NCBI GenBank assembly: GCA_002385675.1
Contig: DGDY01000134.1
Location: forward strand, 2,340 to 18,193
Source: Anaerolineales bacterium UBA3940
GTDB lineage: Bacteria; Chloroflexota; Anaerolineae; Aggregatilineales; UBA3940
Direction of reading: 5' to 3'
Length of the DNA: 15,854 nt
The position numbers and the translations under genes were made by a program. This document shows, in pieces, positions 1 through 7,925 of this stretch; position 1 is the first letter of the stretch, and every line of letters begins with the position of its first letter. A model generated the notes under the pieces. It searched no databases, was not told the DNA's origin, and saw only the letters and a list, made by a program, of their open reading frames with translations.

Positions 1-2
1 TG

Positions 3-1562
<1,560 letters not shown>

Positions 1563-1576
1563 CTGCAACTACCATG

Positions 1577-1608
1577 ACGGGGCGATCCTCACCGGGTCGC
1601 CCCGTTTT
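1577..1608 (+). terminator. Rho-independent terminator of ftsH
   Basis: Perfect 9-bp inverted repeat: ACGGGGCGA at 1577-1585 pairs with TCGCCCCGT at 1597-1605 around an 11-base loop, and the stem ends in a short T run (1605-1608). It starts 15 bases after the ftsH stop codon. The T tract is short, so strength is uncertain, but position and stem are typical. Confidence 0.75.
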
Positions 1609-1650
1609 GATTCGGGGTGGGGGGATGGGCGTACGAAGATGCCGGTGGTT

Positions 1651-1720
1651 TAACCCCGCCTCCGTCGTCCCGCCTTTGGCGGCTCGACACTCCCTCCCCG
1701 CCGGCGGGGAGGGGGGTGGG
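1651..1720. repeat. Dispersed intergenic palindromic repeat, copy A
   Basis: This non-coding segment matches the reverse complement of 9702-9770 over about 64 bases with only scattered differences and a one-base gap. Both copies carry the same two hairpins in the same order. In this copy they are CCGCC/GGCGG around TTT (1670-1682) and a loopless 22-bp palindrome at 1692-1713 with arms CCCTCCCCGCC and GGCGGGGAGGG. The second copy lies between unrelated genes in inverted orientation, which indicates a mobile or amplified intergenic repeat of REP type rather than a gene-specific signal. No transposase is nearby. Confidence 0.7.
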
Positions 1721-1737
1721 GTTGCAGCGGCGAGTTC

Positions 1738-1876
1738 GCCGGGGAATGGAATTCCCCGGCTATAAGGCGGCTGCGCCGCCGCAAAGTCCGCCCGCCGTAG
1801 GCGGACTCCACCCCCGACGGGCACTTTGCGGGACAGTGAAGCTGTCCCTTGTAGCCCGGCAATTCTATTGCCGGGC
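1738..1876. repeat. Array of five hairpins in 140 bp
   Basis: The rest of the 1563-1941 non-coding gap is a near-continuous run of inverted repeats. (a) 1738-1747 with 1751-1760: 10 bp perfect, loop GGA. (b) 1766-1771 with 1775-1780: GGCGGC/GCCGCC. (c) A nested pair, CCGCAAAGT 1779-1787 with ACTTTGCGG 1823-1831, enclosing GTCCGCC 1786-1792 with GGCGGAC 1800-1806. (d) GGGACAG 1830-1836 with CTGTCCC 1842-1848. (e) GCCCGGCAAT 1854-1863 with ATTGCCGGGC 1867-1876. Hairpins (a) and (e) are similar, both AGCC or GCC-rich ending in AAT around a 3-base loop. No credible ORF is present and 1877-1941 shows nothing further. It reads as repeat DNA that could fold as RNA; function unknown. Confidence 0.7.
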
Positions 1877-1941
1877 GGAAGCTGACCCCTACATGCAACT
1901 CCCACTGGCAGATTCCCCCGTGCACTGGTAACTTTGGGGCC

Positions 1942-3378
1942 ATGCAGAAACCGTCACCGTCAACTTCGGCCCTGATGCGATTCCTGCGTCTCGCTGCGAG
2001 TGTGCTGCTCTGCTTCGTTGTGCTGATCGCTTTCTGGCGCGCTGCCGAACCGGCGGCGTTTGCCGTGCAGGGCGAGGTTCCGCGCTGGGGCGGCTATGGC
2101 ATCAGCGTTGGCCCGCATCTCGACTCCCAGCCCGACCTGCTCAACCAGATGGGTATGGACTGGGTTAAGGTTTATGACACCGCCCAGATCGGTGACTACC
2201 CGGACCAGCGCGTGCTGTTCCGCGTGGAGCGCGACGGCTACCCGCCCGACTGGGACCTTGAAGCTTGGACGAACGGTCTGTATGAGCTGGCCCGCGAACT
2301 CGATCAGCGCGGCGTGGATGCGGTTGAGATCGGCAATGAGCCGAACCTGTCGCAGGAGTGGGGCGGTCAGAAGCCCGACCCTGCAAAGTACGTTGACGTG
2401 CTGCGCCGGGCCTACACGGCCTTCAAGCAGGAGGCTCCGCATATTGTCGTTGTGGCAGCCGGGCTTGCACCGACTGCCGGTCTGCCCGACGGCTCCGCCG
2501 TGGATGACCTGTGGTTCGCCCAGCAGATGATCAACCTCGGCGCGCAGAACTATATGGACGCCTGGGGGTATCATCCTTATGGGTTCAACCAGCCGCCAGA
2601 GGCCGACCCGCACCAGCAGCCGTTCTCCTTCCGCCGGGCCGAACTGTTCTACGACCTGCTGCGGCGCAACGGGGTAAACAAGCAAATCTGGCTCACCGAG
2701 TTCGGGTGGGTGCGCAACCCGGCGGAAGAGGGCATCAACTGCACGGGCGATCCCAACTTCAAGGACTTTGCGTGGATGGCGGTCGACCGGGACACGCAGG
2801 CGGCTTACACCGGACGCGCGCTGGAGTTCGCCGCCCGTAACTGGCGCTGGGCTGGCCCGATGTTCCTGTGGAACCTGAACTGGAACCTTTACGACGAGAG
2901 CTATGAACCGCTGTGCAGCCACCTGCGCTGGTATGGCATTCTCAACAGGGATGGCTCACCCCTGCCGGTCGTAAGAGCGGTTCAGGAGGCGCCCAGGCGC
3001 CCCGCTATCGAATTCCGCCCCAGTGTTGGGGCGGTTTCGCTGAGGCTGATGAAGTCCGTCGAGGCAGGCTGCGCGGGGATCGTGCAGCTTGGCAGCTTCA
3101 CCGTGCAGGCATCCGACCTGCCCGAAGGCGAGAAGGTGTCGATTGAACCGGCGAACGCGCCGGGCCGCCCGCGCGTGTGGACGAGCCACGAGGAGGCAGA
3201 GGACGGTGATGAGATCGGCGTGTTTGTCGACGCGCGGGGCATGGACCCCGGCCTGTACCTGATTGCCGTGAACCTGCGGGCCAGCGGCACCGAGCGCATG
3301 TCGAGCAGCGTGGCGCGCGGCTGGCTGTTGATCCACCATGCGACATCGCCTGAATGCAAGGCTCGAGACGGAGGTTAA
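1942..3378 (+). CDS. Secreted/anchored clan-A glycoside hydrolase (GH39/GH5-like)
   Basis: Predicted retaining glycosidase with a TIM-barrel fold, 478 residues. A basic N terminus and hydrophobic stretch about 13-31 look like a signal peptide or membrane anchor, placing the enzyme outside the cytoplasm. Seen in the barrel: the strand-4 acid/base motif EIGNEP (E133), the DAWGYHPYG segment 206-214 typical of clan A, and the strand-7 nucleophile motif LTEFGW (E253). Residues about 370-470 form a separate beta-rich C-terminal domain, perhaps carbohydrate binding or accessory. The linker between them (about 349-365) is encoded by palindromic DNA. ATG 1942 lacks a clear Shine-Dalgarno; Met12 (1975) would give a more usual signal peptide and is an alternative start. 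The TPR gene follows after 3 bases. The substrate (beta-xyloside, glucan or another glycan) cannot be told from sequence; family assignment within clan A is tentative. Confidence 0.82.
   Translation: MQKPSPSTSALMRFLRLAASVLLCFVVLIAFWRAAEPAAFAVQGEVPRWGGYGISVGPHLDSQPDLLNQMGMDWVKVYDTAQIGDYPDQRVLFRVERDGYPPDWDLEAWTNGLYELARELDQRGVDAVEIGNEPNLSQEWGGQKPDPAKYVDVLRRAYTAFKQEAPHIVVVAAGLAPTAGLPDGSAVDDLWFAQQMINLGAQNYMDAWGYHPYGFNQPPEADPHQQPFSFRRAELFYDLLRRNGVNKQIWLTEFGWVRNPAEEGINCTGDPNFKDFAWMAVDRDTQAAYTGRALEFAARNWRWAGPMFLWNLNWNLYDESYEPLCSHLRWYGILNRDGSPLPVVRAVQEAPRRPAIEFRPSVGAVSLRLMKSVEAGCAGIVQLGSFTVQASDLPEGEKVSIEPANAPGRPRVWTSHEEAEDGDEIGVFVDARGMDPGLYLIAVNLRASGTERMSSSVARGWLLIHHATSPECKARDGG
2988..3034. repeat. 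Two palindromes inside the glycosidase linker
   Basis: Two palindromes lie side by side in coding DNA: GGCGCC 2988-2993 and again 2996-3001, then CCGCCCCA 3015-3022 with TGGGGCGG 3027-3034 followed by TTT. They encode residues about 349-365, the junction between the catalytic barrel and the C-terminal domain. The second looks like the intergenic hairpins of this window, so the linker may derive from an inserted repeat. The hairpin plus three T is also terminator-like but sits inside an intact gene. Confidence 0.45.
3370..3374 (+). promoter_or_regulatory. Shine-Dalgarno fixing a TTG start
   Basis: GGAGG, 7 bases before TTG 3382, lies inside the last codons of the glycosidase gene, whose TAA is 3376-3378. 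This supports TTG initiation and suggests translational coupling of the two genes. Confidence 0.75.
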
Positions 3379-3381
3379 AGT

Positions 3382-4296
3382 TTGCCAAGAGATGATCTGA
3401 CCCCGGCCCGCCGCTTGAGCGAGCGCAACGTCCTCCTCGATGAAGTTCGCCGCTCGCGGGCGGCGGATACGCTGGTACGGCTTGGCGCGGCGTTCTCCAG
3501 CCTGGGCCGCGCCGAGGAAGCCATCGGCTTCTACGAGAAGGCCCTGCATGATTACCGCGAGGCGGGCGACTCGCGCGGCGAAGCCCTGACACTCTCCAGT
3601 CTGGGCGCTGCCTACTGGCAGTGCGGCGAGCTTGAGCAGGCGGCGAGCGCCTTCGCCCAGTCGGTGGCCCTGTACCACGCACTCGGCATTGAGGACCGCG
3701 AGGCGACCGCGCTCAACTGCCTCGGCATGGTCACCGACGCGCTGGGCGACCTCGACGCGGCGATTGGCTACCACGAACAGGCGCTGGCGCTGCTGTGGGA
3801 GGCGGGCGACCAGCCGGGGGAGGCGGCGACGCTCGACGTGATCGGCATCGCCCAGCGACGCCGGGGCGACTTCATGGCGGCGCAGGAGGCGCACGAGCAC
3901 GCGCTGCGCATCTGGCGGCAGCTCCGCGACCGGGCTGGCGAGGCGAGTTGCCGGCACGCGCTCGCCATGCTTTACGAGGCGATGGGGGATACCGAGCGCG
4001 CGCTGACGTATTATGAGTGGGCGCTGCGCCTGCGCCAGTCCATCGACGACCGGGTGGGTGAGGCGCTCACAAGCTACAACCTCGCCAAGCTGTACGAGCG
4101 GCTGAGCCTGCTGCGCGAGGCTGAGGCGCTGCTCCAGCGCGCGGTCGATATCGAGGCGCTGCTGAACATGCCCGAAGCGGCGGCAGATGAGGTGGAGCTG
4201 GTGTCGATCCGTGAGCGGCGGCGGCAGGCGGGCCTGCCCCGCCCGGACGACACAACCGGGCGTTTCCCGAGGCTGAACCTCGACGGGCGCGATTGA
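3382..4296 (+). CDS. TPR-repeat protein
   Basis: 304-residue protein made almost wholly of about six 40-residue tetratricopeptide units (about 27-66, 67-106, 107-146, 147-186, 187-226, 227 onward). Each shows the LG..Y...G....A...Y..AL pattern of the long TPR subtype seen in MalT- and kinesin-light-chain-like helical repeats. No signal peptide, membrane segment or catalytic domain is visible, so it is probably a cytoplasmic protein-interaction scaffold. The C-terminal 35 residues are charged and probably disordered. The start is TTG 3382, chosen because GGAGG lies 7 bases ahead and no ATG is suitably placed. It is the second gene of an operon with the glycosidase (3-base gap) and is closed by a strong terminator at 4321. 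The partner is unknown; coupling to a secreted glycosidase is unusual because the two proteins should lie on opposite sides of the membrane. Confidence 0.88.
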   Translation: MPRDDLTPARRLSERNVLLDEVRRSRAADTLVRLGAAFSSLGRAEEAIGFYEKALHDYREAGDSRGEALTLSSLGAAYWQCGELEQAASAFAQSVALYHALGIEDREATALNCLGMVTDALGDLDAAIGYHEQALALLWEAGDQPGEAATLDVIGIAQRRRGDFMAAQEAHEHALRIWRQLRDRAGEASCRHALAMLYEAMGDTERALTYYEWALRLRQSIDDRVGEALTSYNLAKLYERLSLLREAEALLQRAVDIEALLNMPEAAADEVELVSIRERRRQAGLPRPDDTTGRFPRLNLDGRD

Positions 4297-4320
4297 CCCG
4301 TCCCAGCACGTTCTCTCCAA

Positions 4321-4344
4321 GGCACCGCAACGCGGTGTCTTTTT
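4321..4344 (+). terminator. Strong rho-independent terminator of the glycosidase-TPR operon
   Basis: GGCACCGC 4321-4328 pairs with GCGGTGTC 4332-4339 (8 bp with one G-U pair) around loop AAC and runs straight into five T (4340-4344). It sits 24 bases after the TPR stop codon. This is the clearest intrinsic terminator in the window. Confidence 0.88.
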
Positions 4345-4354
4345 GCTTCGCCTG

Positions 4355-4374
4355 CCGGTACAATGAATTACCGG
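4355..4374 (+). promoter_or_regulatory. Possible promoter/operator of the MNT-like gene
   Basis: A -10-like TACAAT (4359-4364) lies inside a 6-bp inverted repeat, CCGGTA 4355-4360 with TACCGG 4369-4374, 24 to 43 bases before the ATG. The best -35 candidate at 17-base spacing (TGTCTT, 4336-4341) is poor and overlaps the terminator. A promoter is expected after that terminator; the element and the operator reading are tentative. Confidence 0.35.
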
Positions 4375-4397
4375 GATGCAGTAGAGAGGAGCGCGCG

Positions 4398-4688
4398 ATG
4401 CGGACGACACAGGCCCCGCCGGAGGCGATCCGGCAGTTCTGCCAGCGGTACCACATAAAGCGGCTGTCGCTCGTAAGCGCGCTACCCGACAACGACGCGC
4501 CCGACGAATCGCTCGACATCCTCGTCGAGTTCGACGCGGACGCCCCGGCCCTTGACTTCTACGTCATGCAGGCCGAGCTTGGCCGCCTGCTGGGCCGCCC
4601 GGTGTCGCTCGTCTCGGCGGACTTCCTCTGCCCGTACTTCCGCGACGATATGCTCGACCAGGGCCGGGTGCTGTACCAGCGAGCGTGA
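4398..4688 (+). CDS. MNT-type nucleotidyltransferase-like protein, degenerate active site
   Basis: 96-residue protein resembling the minimal nucleotidyltransferase (MNT/MntA-type) family, whose active members transfer AMP or GMP and often act as antitoxins to HEPN proteins. What fits the family is the order of segments: SLDILVEF after the first strand, then LGRLLGRPVSLVSADFL, then the C-terminal YFRDDMLDQGRVLY. Active members have a GSxxxG loop followed by DxD; here the glycines of the loop are replaced (around VSALPDNDA) and the first Asp of DxD is Ser (S-L-D), so nucleotide transfer is doubtful. ATG 4398 is chosen over longer readings because AGAGGAG (4385-4391) lies 6 bases ahead. The gene stands alone after a terminator. 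No HEPN gene is seen beside it; the only neighbour is a broken convergent gene. It may be a relic antitoxin or a non-catalytic regulator. Confidence 0.75.
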   Translation: MRTTQAPPEAIRQFCQRYHIKRLSLVSALPDNDAPDESLDILVEFDADAPALDFYVMQAELGRLLGRPVSLVSADFLCPYFRDDMLDQGRVLYQRA

Positions 4689-4706
4689 GAAGAGTAGGAA
4701 GTTCAA

Positions 4707-5250
4707 ATAACCGATAACGACTAGCTGGTACGGAAAGTGGAAACGTGTGTGGCTAAATAGTGTCTCAGCGACACTAATTGCCTTTTCATAATCTCTGCTG
4801 ATTGCCGGGCGCCCACCTGATTGATAGCGATACACATGCGGAACAGCGAGTAATGAAATTATCCACTTCAACCATTACAAGCGCTTGCACCAGATCGCGG
4901 TAAATGGCATTGCCCATAACCGCGCGTCCAGCTTCAATTTCTAATCCAGCTTTCCATTCGGGATGGTATGCATCGACCTCATACTTAAGAGCAGGTTGGC
5001 CGTTTTCTCCGAAAAACACTGGACGTTCAATCTAGTCCTTTTTGAGCTTGCTAGTTTCAACTTGGAAGCCGCTCCTACGGAGATCATCTCTGATAATGCT
5101 GAGTACAGCATCGCTAGTTAATCCTCTTTTCTGGTGAAGCGTGCCAATCTCCGTTTCGTGCGCCGCAAATATCTCCCATACAGTAAACGCGATTGCAGGA
5201 GGAGGTATTGTGCGTGGGAAGCTTAAGAATCGGATAGTTGTTTGTGACAT
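4707..5250 (-). pseudogene. Broken gene in AT-richer patch, possible PD-(D/E)XK-like nuclease
   Basis: Reading from ATG 5250 (AAGGGG about 8 bases ahead, at 5264-5259) gives 72 residues, then an in-frame TAG (5034-5032). The same frame continues directly with a sensible sequence containing YEVDAYHPEWKAGLEIEAGR until about 4853. There a one-base excess or two-base loss shifts it to the frame encoding AVPHVYRYQSGGRP and ending LVVIGY near 4707. Joined, this is one protein of about 180 residues. After VIGY the frame has no stop and runs antisense into the MNT gene to 4482, suggesting the natural stop is lost or lies elsewhere. The D followed 11 residues later by ExE recalls BamHI-type nuclease sites, but the family is not identified. 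Base composition is about 45% G/C by a counted line against about 70% for the neighbours, which suggests recent acquisition. A sequencing error could mimic one lesion, less easily both. Confidence 0.7.
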
Positions 5251-5364
5251 TGCATATTCCCCTTAATCCTTTGGGGTAAGAATAAGTCTTGGCCGAATCC
5301 GGCATCATTCGCGTTGCCGACTACCTATTCCCTACCTCAGCCACCTCGCGCTCGGCGGCAAACC

Positions 5365-5396
5365 GGATATCATACAGTCAGGACTGTATGATATCC
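5365..5396. promoter_or_regulatory. 15-bp perfect inverted repeat, likely operator
   Basis: GGATATCATACAGTC (5365-5379) and GACTGTATGATATCC (5382-5396) are perfect inverted copies around two bases (AG). The element ends 24 bases before the GH116 start codon. It contains a -10-like TATGAT on the plus strand (5387-5392) and, by symmetry, on the minus strand (5374-5369), so it could control both GH116 and the minus-strand broken gene. No good -35 is visible at standard spacing. The size suits a dimeric repressor (TetR, GntR or PadR type), but no regulator gene is in the window. Confidence 0.65.
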
Positions 5397-5407
5397 TCTC
5401 GACCGCC

Positions 5408-5413
5408 GAGGAG
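5408..5413 (+). promoter_or_regulatory. Shine-Dalgarno fixing the GH116 start
   Basis: GAGGAG, 7 bases before ATG 5421. It favours this start over in-frame upstream candidates at 5289 (TTG) and 5388 (ATG); the latter would place the start codon inside the palindrome. Confidence 0.8.
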
Positions 5414-5420
5414 CACGAAC

Positions 5421-7880
5421 ATGACCTCACCAACTCAGATCCCGGCAGCCGCCTGGAGCCGTCGTTTCGACGCTGCGCCCATCCCCGCGGCGCGGCCTTC
5501 CCGCCCCTCGCTGCGCGGTATTGTGGGACTGCTGCCCACCATCGTCCGGTTGTGGCGGCAGCGGCGGCGCCTGCGCTCGACCGGGCGCATGCCCGTCATG
5601 GACCCGTTCGAGCCGCTTGCGCCCGACAGCGTGATGGGTGTGCCGCTCGGCGGGCTGGGCGGGGGCAGCATCACGCGGGGCTGGCTCGGCGACTTCGTCC
5701 GCTGGCAGATGCAGCCCGGCATCACGCACTACCGCTCCGTCCCCGCTGACCAGTTCTCGGTGTGCGTGATGCGTGCCGATGGCTCCCGGCAGGCGCAGGT
5801 GCTGTACCCGGGGCGACCGCGCGGCAGCGAGCTTCGCGGCTGGAGGTGGGGCCTCCCGGCGGCGAGCGGCACATACTACGCGCTGTTCCCACGGGCATGG
5901 ACGGTCTACGAGGAGCCTGTGCGCGGCGTGCGCCTGACCTGCCGGCAGGTGTCGCCTGTTCTCCCGCACAACTACCGCGAGAGCAGCATGCCGGTTGGCG
6001 TGTTCGCGTGGACGGTCGAGAACACCGGCAACGTGCCCGCGACCATCAGCCTGATGTTCACCTTCCAGAACGGCACGGGCGGCGAGAACGACCGGGCGGG
6101 CGGCCACTTCAACGAGCCGTTCGTGCTCGACGGGGCGGATGGAAGTGTCGTCGGGGTGGCGCTGCACCACATCCACCGCCAGCCCCGACCGGCCCCGCGC
6201 GGGCGGAAGGCCGCACCCGGCGACGTGTACGAAGACCCGCTCACCTTTGCCATCGCCGCGCAGAGCAGGGACGACGTCGAGGTGAGCACCCGCACCCGCT
6301 TTGCGACAAATGGCGATGGCGCGGCGCTGTGGGCGGACTTCGCTGCGGACGGTCGCCTCGACAACAGCGTTGACGTGCGCCCCAGCGTCCCCGGCGAGAC
6401 GATTGGCGGCGCGGTGTGCGCGGCAGTCAGCGTGCCGCCGGGTGAGGCGCGGGAGGTGGTTTTTGCGCTGGCGTGGGATATGCCGCGCGCCCGCTTCGGT
6501 GAGGGGCGCGCCTGGTTCCGCCGCTATACCCGCTTCTACGGGCGTGATGGCAATGCCGCGCCGCTCATCGCTCGTGATGCGCTCGCTGATTACCCGACGT
6601 GGGAAGTGCAGATCGAGGACTGGCAGTCCCCGGTACTTGAGGACCGCCGCCTGCCGGACTGGTACAAGCAGGCGCTTTTCAACGAGGCGTACTTCCTCGT
6701 GGACGGCGGCACGATCTGGACGGATGGCGAGGACGCACCCGACGCCGGGCAGGACAACGGCGAGTTCGGGCACTTCGCGTACCTCGAAGGCCACGAGTAC
6801 CTCATGTACAACACCTACGACGTGCACTTCTACGCGTCATTCGCGCTGGCACAGCTCTGGCCCGAGCTTGAACTGAGCCTTCAGCGGGACTTTGCCCGCG
6901 CGCTCCTCTGCGAAGACGACGAGATGATCCCCCTGATGTTCTCGCGGGAGCGCGTGCCCCGCAAAGTGTGGGGCATCATCCCGCACGACCTCGGTGGCCC
7001 AACGGAAGACCCCTGGTACCGCGTCAACATCTACGACTATCAGGATGTCAGCCGGTGGAAGGACCTCAACTCGAAGTTTGTGCTGCAGGTTTACCGTGAC
7101 TTCATCGCCACGCAGGACGTGGACTTTCTCGCGGAGATGTGGGAGCCGGTCACCGTGGCGCTGGAGACGATGCAGCGCTTCGACCGGGATGGCGATGGGC
7201 TGATCGAGAACGACGGCTTCCCCGACCAGACCTTCGACACGTGGACGGTCAAGGGGCCGAGCGCCTACTGTGGCGGGCTGTGGCTGGCGGCGCTCCAGGC
7301 CGCCTCGCAGATCGCCTCGATCCTCGACCACCCCGGCGAAGCCCACGCCTACCGCAGGCAGTTCCAGCGCGCGCGGGAGGCGTACTCCGAGGCGCTGTGG
7401 AACGGCGAGTACTTCAACTACGACGCGAGCGGATCCGCTCACCACGACAGCGTCATGGCGGACCAGCTTGCCGGGGACTGGTACGCCCGCGCCTGCGGGC
7501 TGCCCGGCATCGTGCCGGAGCGCTACGCCCGGAGCGCGCTGCGCAAGGTCTTTGACCTCAATGTCATGGGCTTCCTCGATGGGGAGGCGGGCGCGGTCAA
7601 CGGGATGCGCCCGGATGGCAAGCCTGACGTCTCCAGCATGCAGGCGCAGGAGGTCTGGCCGGGGGTGACGTATGGGCTTGCCGCCGCGATGCTGCACCTT
7701 GGCATGGACGCAGAGGCGTGGCGCACGGCATGGGGCGCGGTCAAGCAGACATACGAGGTGCGGGGCTACTGGTTCATGACGCCGGAGGCGTGGACGGCGG
7801 ACGGTGGGCACCGCTCGCTGGCCTACATGCGCCCGCTCGCCATCTGGGCGATGAAATGGGCCTGGGATCGGCGGGAGTAA
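5421..7880 (+). CDS. GH116 beta-glucosidase / GBA2-type glucosylceramidase homologue
   Basis: 819-residue retaining beta-glycosidase of family GH116, related to human non-lysosomal glucosylceramidase GBA2 and to archaeal and bacterial beta-glucosidases/xylosidases. The N-terminal beta-sandwich opens with VPLGGLGGGSITRGW at about 73-87, and the alpha-toroid catalytic domain fills the second half. The nucleophile is E456 in YLEGHEY, just before MYNTYDVHFY. The acid/base is D606 in FPDQTFDTW. They are 150 residues apart, the same spacing as E527-D677 in human GBA2 as I recall it. Further family blocks are IIPHDLGGP, SRWKDLNSKFVLQVYRDF, GPSAYCGGLWLAAL and, near the end, RSLAYMRPLAIWAMKWA. No signal peptide or membrane helix is evident, so a cytoplasmic location is likely; the basic N-terminal 50 residues may be flexible. 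The gene is alone, behind a probable operator and followed by a terminator. The natural substrate (glucosylated lipid or oligosaccharide) is not determined. Confidence 0.93.
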   Translation: MTSPTQIPAAAWSRRFDAAPIPAARPSRPSLRGIVGLLPTIVRLWRQRRRLRSTGRMPVMDPFEPLAPDSVMGVPLGGLGGGSITRGWLGDFVRWQMQPGITHYRSVPADQFSVCVMRADGSRQAQVLYPGRPRGSELRGWRWGLPAASGTYYALFPRAWTVYEEPVRGVRLTCRQVSPVLPHNYRESSMPVGVFAWTVENTGNVPATISLMFTFQNGTGGENDRAGGHFNEPFVLDGADGSVVGVALHHIHRQPRPAPRGRKAAPGDVYEDPLTFAIAAQSRDDVEVSTRTRFATNGDGAALWADFAADGRLDNSVDVRPSVPGETIGGAVCAAVSVPPGEAREVVFALAWDMPRARFGEGRAWFRRYTRFYGRDGNAAPLIARDALADYPTWEVQIEDWQSPVLEDRRLPDWYKQALFNEAYFLVDGGTIWTDGEDAPDAGQDNGEFGHFAYLEGHEYLMYNTYDVHFYASFALAQLWPELELSLQRDFARALLCEDDEMIPLMFSRERVPRKVWGIIPHDLGGPTEDPWYRVNIYDYQDVSRWKDLNSKFVLQVYRDFIATQDVDFLAEMWEPVTVALETMQRFDRDGDGLIENDGFPDQTFDTWTVKGPSAYCGGLWLAALQAASQIASILDHPGEAHAYRRQFQRAREAYSEALWNGEYFNYDASGSAHHDSVMADQLAGDWYARACGLPGIVPERYARSALRKVFDLNVMGFLDGEAGAVNGMRPDGKPDVSSMQAQEVWPGVTYGLAAAMLHLGMDAEAWRTAWGAVKQTYEVRGYWFMTPEAWTADGGHRSLAYMRPLAIWAMKWAWDRRE

Positions 7881-7925
7881 CCGCCCCTCATGCCGGACGC
7901 TCCCTGTGGTCGCTGGGAGAGGGGA

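Noticed and set aside
1651..1876. CRISPR array
   Set aside because: The repeats are inverted hairpins of differing sequence, not regular direct repeats with unique spacers.
1617..1943. Short ORFs on both strands in the intergenic region
   Set aside because: They run through palindromic repeat DNA, overlap one another and lack ribosome binding sites.
3015..3037. Terminator inside the glycosidase gene
   Set aside because: The hairpin is followed by only three T and lies within an intact reading frame that continues for over 300 bases.
2956..4410. 484-residue minus-strand open frame
   Set aside because: Antisense to the glycosidase and TPR genes, which have clear domains. Long antisense frames are expected in GC-rich codon-biased DNA, and the translation shows no recognisable motif.
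4398..5250. HEPN-MNT toxin-antitoxin pair
   Set aside because: The repaired convergent protein shows no HEPN R-x4-6-H motif and is on the opposite strand, so it is not the usual co-directional pair.
4690..5290. Insertion sequence or integrated element
   Set aside because: No transposase, terminal inverted repeats or flanking duplication is visible; only composition and a broken gene suggest acquisition.
5114..5308. 64-residue minus-strand ORF overlapping the broken gene start
   Set aside because: Different frame, no ribosome binding site, and the overlapping frame from 5250 reads far more like a protein.
5427..6827. 466-residue minus-strand open frame opposite GH116
   Set aside because: Shadow of the GH116 gene; rich in Arg, His, Ala and Pro with no domain signature.
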